Of a stretch of 8,541 nt of DNA, positions 5,333 to 8,541 are shown piece by piece (within the stretch, counting starts at the first letter, position 1; the number at the start of each line of letters is the position of its first letter). The notes under the pieces were generated by a model. The model ran no database searches. It worked only from the letters and a program-made list of their open reading frames with translations, and was not told the origin of the DNA. Where the stretch lies: contig CAYWMN010000165.1 of assembly GCA_964459065.1 (NCBI GenBank), positions 1-8,541 on the forward strand. The letters run 5' to 3'. The translations under genes and the position numbers were made by a program. The DNA is from JAMCXS01 sp964459065 (GTDB lineage: Bacteria > Acidobacteriota > Terriglobia > UBA7540).

Positions 5333-7027
5333 ATGAGCGCCAAATGCATTTTTGTAACCGGCGGAGTTGTAAGTTCACTGGGCAAGGGCCTGGCAGCGGC
5401 TTCCATCGGCTGTCTTTTGGAGGCTCGCGGCCTCAAGGTCAACCTGCTGAAGTTTGATCCTTATCTGAACGTTGATCCCGGGACCATGAGTCCGTTTCAG
5501 CACGGCGAGGTCTATGTGACCGATGACGGCGCTGAAACCGACCTCGACCTGGGCCATTACGAGCGCTTCACTCATGCGCGCATGCGGCGCGAAAACAACT
5601 GCACGGCCGGGCGAATCTACGAAACCATTATCACCAAGGAACGGCGGGGCGATTACCTGGGAAAGACCGTTCAGGTGATTCCGCATGTGACCAATGAAAT
5701 TAAAGCCGCGGTTCGGAAGGTTGCAACCGACGTTGATGTCGCCATCGTGGAAGTGGGCGGAACGGTCGGCGATATCGAATCGCTGCCTTTTCTTGAAGCG
5801 ATCCGCCAGATGCGCCAGGAGCAGCCGCCCGGCACCGTGGCCTTTGTCCATGTGACGCTGGTTCCCTTTATCAGTGCGGCGGGCGAATTGAAAACGAAGC
5901 CCACGCAGCATTCGGTCAGGGAATTGCGGGAAATTGGTATTCAGCCGGACATCCTCCTCTGCCGGACGGACCGTTATCTTTCGGCGGAATTGAAGTCCAA
6001 GATTGCTCTTTTCTGCAGCGTTCCGCGCGAGGCGGTGATCACGGCAAAGGATGTGGGCAACATTTATGAAGTGCCGATTGTTCTGGGCGGGGAAGGCCTG
6101 GACTCGCAAATTCTTCGCTGCCTTGATATGCCCGCGGGCGAGTGCGATATGTCGCACTGGTCAGATCTGGTTGCACGGGTTCGAAATCCCCGCCATGAGG
6201 TTTCCATTGGCATTGTGGGCAAGTATGTCGAGTACCAGGATTCCTACAAGAGCCTGCACGAGGCGCTCCTGCACGGCGGAATCGCCCATGACGTTCGCGT
6301 CAATGTGGTCTGGGTTGAGGCCGAAGGCTTGGATGCGGAAGACTGGGAACAGCAGTTGGAAGAGTTTGACGGCATCCTGGTGCCCGGCGGTTTCGGCAAG
6401 CGGGGCATTTCCGGAATGCTGCGGGGCATTCGGTTTGCCCGGACGCACAAGGTGCCCTTTTTCGGCATCTGCCTGGGGATGCAGTGCGCGGTCATTGAAT
6501 ACGCGCGCAACGTTTGCGGGCTGGAGGACGCCAACAGCTCTGAATTTGATCCGTCCACGCCTCACCGGGTGATTTACAAGCTGCGGGAATTGCGCGGCGT
6601 CGATGAGTTGGGCGGGACCATGCGGCTGGGAGCCTGGACGGCGCGGCTGAAGGAAAACACTTTCGCCCATCAGGCCTACGGACAGACTGAAATCTCGGAG
6701 CGGCACCGCCATCGCTATGAATTCAACCGCGAATACGAATCCACGCTGGTTGCTCACGGCCTGGAAATCGCCGCCGAATCGCCCGACAGCACCTATGTTG
6801 AAATTGTCGAGTCGCGCGACCACCCGTGGTTTGTGGGATGCCAGTTCCATCCTGAGTTCAAATCGCGCCCCCTTGATCCTCACCCGTTGTTCAAGGCTTT
6901 TATCCGCGCGGCTTTGGATTACCGCGAGAAGCGGCTGGGCGCAAAACCGGCGGCTCGCGAGCAGGCCGGGGAACTGGTTGAGGATGGCGCCGCCCCCGGG
7001 GCTTCCGGCGCGACTGTGGACCGCTGA
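5333..7027 (+). CDS. pyrG: CTP synthase (glutamine-hydrolysing), PyrG
   Basis: A 564-residue cytoplasmic CTP synthase that makes CTP from UTP, ATP and glutamine, the last step of pyrimidine nucleotide synthesis. The N-terminal synthetase domain (1 to about 270) begins with the family hallmark FVTGGVVSSLGKG (7-19, ATP loop) and has KFDPYLNVDPGTMSP (40-54), D72 in DLDLGHYERF and E140 in EVGGTVGDIES; the last two are the magnesium ligands. The glutamine amidotransferase domain (about 290-535) has the oxyanion-loop sequence PGGFGKRG, the nucleophile C380 in GICLGMQ, and H506/E508 in FHPEF, so the triad is complete. The protein is about 20 residues longer than the E. coli enzyme (545) because of a charged, Ala/Gly-rich tail after about 535. 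The ATG has a good ribosome binding site and a near-consensus promoter 116 nt or so upstream. No gene follows closely, so it is probably transcribed alone. Confidence 0.98.
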   Translation: MSAKCIFVTGGVVSSLGKGLAAASIGCLLEARGLKVNLLKFDPYLNVDPGTMSPFQHGEVYVTDDGAETDLDLGHYERFTHARMRRENNCTAGRIYETIITKERRGDYLGKTVQVIPHVTNEIKAAVRKVATDVDVAIVEVGGTVGDIESLPFLEAIRQMRQEQPPGTVAFVHVTLVPFISAAGELKTKPTQHSVRELREIGIQPDILLCRTDRYLSAELKSKIALFCSVPREAVITAKDVGNIYEVPIVLGGEGLDSQILRCLDMPAGECDMSHWSDLVARVRNPRHEVSIGIVGKYVEYQDSYKSLHEALLHGGIAHDVRVNVVWVEAEGLDAEDWEQQLEEFDGILVPGGFGKRGISGMLRGIRFARTHKVPFFGICLGMQCAVIEYARNVCGLEDANSSEFDPSTPHRVIYKLRELRGVDELGGTMRLGAWTARLKENTFAHQAYGQTEISERHRHRYEFNREYESTLVAHGLEIAAESPDSTYVEIVESRDHPWFVGCQFHPEFKSRPLDPHPLFKAFIRAALDYREKRLGAKPAAREQAGELVEDGAAPGASGATVDR

Positions 7028-7425
7028 GCGCATCAGAAGGCCGGGGCGATTGAGCAGCGTGCCCTTCGCGATCGCCAGGGCTGGGCGGAGTTCCTGCAAG
7101 GAGCGCTCGCCGATGGCGCGCCTGTGGGCCGGGCCAAAGCCGAACCCCTTCTGGGGCCTGCGTCAAGGAAACGATGGACTCTCCTCGCCGAGGGCATGGG
7201 GTCCAATCCATCCGCCGGCCGCATTCGCACCCACCGCGTTTTCATGCCGTCTTCGAATCTTGCCCCAGCCCTTTTGATGCCCGGACGCGGCCGCTCGCAG
7301 TCCTCCCGGGGCGTTGCCAACCCTTTTTGTTTCATGTTCGGGCTCTCAGTTTCCGAGAATCTTATTCAGGGCGGTTTCGATTGTGGCGATGCCTGGCGCC
7401 CGGTTGTACGAGTCCGCCCTGGAAT

Positions 7426-7458
7426 AAAAAAAGGAAACCGCGGTACCCGTTTGCGGTT
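7426..7458 (-). terminator. Terminator-like hairpin for leftward transcription (weak)
   Basis: Read on the minus strand, AACCGC (from 7458) pairs with GCGGTT (to 7436) across an 11-nt loop. A short spacer and seven T residues (7432-7426) follow. The stem is only 6 bp and no minus-strand gene is visible to its right in the window, so it may be chance or may stop antisense transcripts. Confidence 0.25.
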
Positions 7459-7509
7459 GAAGGCCTGTCCCGGATGATCGATGGCGTGCCGGCGGGGAGC
7501 CTGCAGCTG

Positions 7510-7538
7510 TTGACGCATGGCACGGAGTGCGCTACGTT
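7510..7538 (+). promoter_or_regulatory. Weak sigma-70 promoter candidate for the sensor gene
   Basis: TTGACG (7510-7515, 5 of 6 matches to the -35 consensus), a 17-nt spacer, then TACGTT (7533-7538), which keeps only the key T, A and final T of the -10 consensus. The start would be near 7545, about 25 nt before the ATG at 7570. Confidence 0.3.
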
Positions 7539-7550
7539 AGCCGCGTAGCG
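7530..7550. repeat. Perfect inverted repeat upstream of the sensor gene
   Basis: CGCTACG (7530-7536), a 7-nt spacer, CGTAGCG (7544-7550). It overlaps the candidate -10 and start site and ends 10 nt before the ribosome binding site (GAGG, 7560-7563). No T run follows, so it is not a typical terminator. It could be an operator or a 5' messenger hairpin. Confidence 0.45.
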
Positions 7551-7569
7551 GAATATCCTGAGGGAGTTG

Positions 7570-8541
7570 ATGTCGCTTTCACTGAGCAATCTCAAAATTA
7601 GAGATCAGATCTTCGTCGTGAGCCTGCCGCCTCTGCTGGCACTTCTGGTGGTGCTCATCCTGCTTTTCTACGGTTATTGGATGGCCGGCCGGACAACGCA
7701 TTTCCTGAAACAAAGTCAGGCGCGGGTTGCTCAAACCGAGGCGGCCTGGGGGCGCGTCGTCCAGATGCGCAGCGACGCCCGGGACTATGCGCTGACTGGG
7801 CAAGGCTCATCCCTTGGGGATTACCATGTGTCCGCCAAGGCGCTGGAAGGCAATTTGAAGAGGCTCCGTGAACTTGAGTCGGGCGAGGCGGCCGATCTGG
7901 CCGCCCTGGAGAAACTCAATCGGGAGATCGATAACTGGCAGCGGACAGCCATGGTGCCTCTGCTTGGAGCGGCGCGGGCCGATCGATTGCACCGCCTGTC
8001 TGCCGGGAAAAAGGAAGAGGAGCAGCAGTTTCTGAAGGTTCGGGCGGCGCTCTCGCAGCTGATGTTCCGGCACGAAAGGGCGCGGGAGGACGAGATCGCG
8101 CGCACGGGGCGCGGGATGCGGCGCTTGTTTGGGGCGGGATTTGGGGTGCTCATAGCCTTTGGCGGGCTGCTCTTATTTTTCGAGCGCCGTGTCAGCCGCT
8201 CCATCAGCCGCCCCGTGCATCAGTTGATCGAGGCTTCCGAGCGTGTCGGGCACGGAAATTTCCGCCTGAGTCTGCCGCTGGGTATGCAGAATGAATTTGG
8301 TGCGCTCGCCGGAAGCTTTCTCCGCATGACGGAGGCTCTTCGCCAGCAACAGGAGGAACTCTCGGCCCTCAAGCGCTTTTCCGAAGCTGTCAACCAGTGC
8401 ACTTCCGAAAGCGAAGTCTACGATCACATTCTTCATGCCTTGCAGGAGCGCTTCCGGCCGAGCCAGGTTATCATTTTGAAGCTGCGGCCGGAAGAAGATT
8501 TGCTGGAGGCGGTGGCGACCCTGGTTCCCTTGCCGAAGGAG
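7570..8541 (+). CDS. Membrane-bound sensor protein with CHASE3-like, HAMP and probable GAF regions (partial, 3' end outside window)
   Basis: The frame is open from the ATG to the window edge (324 codons, no stop), so only the N-terminal part is present. A first membrane helix lies at about 14-38. It is followed by an extracytoplasmic, mostly helical region (40-180) with the CHASE3-type stretch RSDARDYALTGQGSSLGDY (67-85). A second helix lies at about 187-204. A HAMP-like linker (about 205-258, with RPVHQLIEASERVGHGNF and NEFGALAGSFLRMTEAL) leads into a short coiled coil (255-270). From about 270, KRFSEAVNQCTSESEVYDHIL followed by VIILKLRPEEDLLEAVA resembles the start of a GAF domain. This is the layout of a sensor kinase or a diguanylate cyclase; the output domain is not visible. 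GAGG (7560-7563) lies 6 nt before the ATG. A TTG directly before the ATG is also in frame. The stimulus is unknown. Confidence 0.85.
   Translation, partial: MSLSLSNLKIRDQIFVVSLPPLLALLVVLILLFYGYWMAGRTTHFLKQSQARVAQTEAAWGRVVQMRSDARDYALTGQGSSLGDYHVSAKALEGNLKRLRELESGEAADLAALEKLNREIDNWQRTAMVPLLGAARADRLHRLSAGKKEEEQQFLKVRAALSQLMFRHERAREDEIARTGRGMRRLFGAGFGVLIAFGGLLLFFERRVSRSISRPVHQLIEASERVGHGNFRLSLPLGMQNEFGALAGSFLRMTEALRQQQEELSALKRFSEAVNQCTSESEVYDHILHALQERFRPSQVIILKLRPEEDLLEAVATLVPLPKE

Larger units (their letters stand above)
7028..7569. other. Gene-free region between pyrG and the sensor gene
   Basis: About 540 bp without a convincing gene. The open frames on both strands (for example 7124-7477 and 7174-7548 on +, 7033-7335 on -) are rich in Arg, Pro, Ser and Gly, lack ribosome binding sites and show no domain I recognise. 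I found no tRNA and no riboswitch consensus. What can be supported is a promoter candidate with an overlapping dyad at the right end (7510-7550) and a minus-strand terminator-like hairpin at 7426-7458. No convincing pyrG terminator was found. Confidence 0.6.

Noticed and set aside
7045..7076. Inverted repeat GGCGAT-N20-ATCGCC just after pyrG
   Set aside because: It is only 6 bp with a 20-nt loop and no T run, which is expected by chance in G+C-rich DNA.
6161..7099. Minus-strand 312-residue frame opposite pyrG, and the similar one at 5375-6157
   Set aside because: These are shadows of the highly conserved pyrG reading frame, with no ribosome binding site or known domain.
7295..7332. Possible rho-independent terminator for pyrG, with TTTTTGTTT at 7324-7332
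   Set aside because: The sequence before the T run forms at best a 3-bp stem, too weak to call, and it lies about 300 nt past the stop.
7430..7560. Possible riboswitch before the sensor gene
   Set aside because: I compared it by eye with cyclic-di-GMP, fluoride, cobalamin and glycine consensus elements and found no match beyond short fragments.

Overview
The window looks like chromosomal DNA of a member of the Acidobacteriota. The main reason is a tandem pair of secreted proteins matching the pattern of the 'VWFA-related Acidobacterial domain' family (TIGR03436), which is expanded in that phylum. The G+C-rich composition and an HpnI-type glycosyltransferase fit this. I recognised all families by reading the sequence; no database search was run.

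Layout, left to right. Positions 1-115 hold the 3' end of an unidentified + strand gene whose start lies outside the window. Twelve bases later comes a GT21/HpnI-like membrane glycosyltransferase (128-1270, +). It runs tail to tail, with a 6-bp gap, into a three-gene minus-strand block transcribed leftward from about 5118: VWA protein 1 (4033-5049), VWA protein 2 (3012-4049) and a GT39-like polytopic glycosyltransferase (1277-3028, start uncertain). VWA1 and VWA2 overlap by 17 nt, and the VWA2-GT39 junction does too if the TTG start is correct, so the three are probably cotranscribed. Divergent from the block, pyrG (CTP synthase, 5333-7027, +) is intact with its catalytic residues. A gene-free stretch of about 540 bp follows (7028-7569). 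The window ends inside the N-terminal part of a membrane sensor with CHASE3-like, HAMP and probable GAF regions (7570 to the end, +).

The most informative non-coding part is the pyrG/VWA divergent region (5050-5332). It carries a near-consensus sigma-70 promoter for pyrG, an extended -10 promoter candidate for the VWA block, and a perfect 7-9-7 inverted repeat overlapping the pyrG -35 box that looks like an operator. A second perfect inverted repeat overlaps a weaker promoter candidate just before the sensor gene.

Functionally the window mixes envelope work (a lipid or hopanoid glycosyltransferase, two exported VWA proteins, a GT-C type glycosyltransferase), core nucleotide synthesis and signalling. 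I see no mobile element, CRISPR array, tRNA, rRNA or recognisable riboswitch. No clearly new system stands out. The best candidates for follow-up are the VWA-VWA-GT39 block and the two operator-like dyads.
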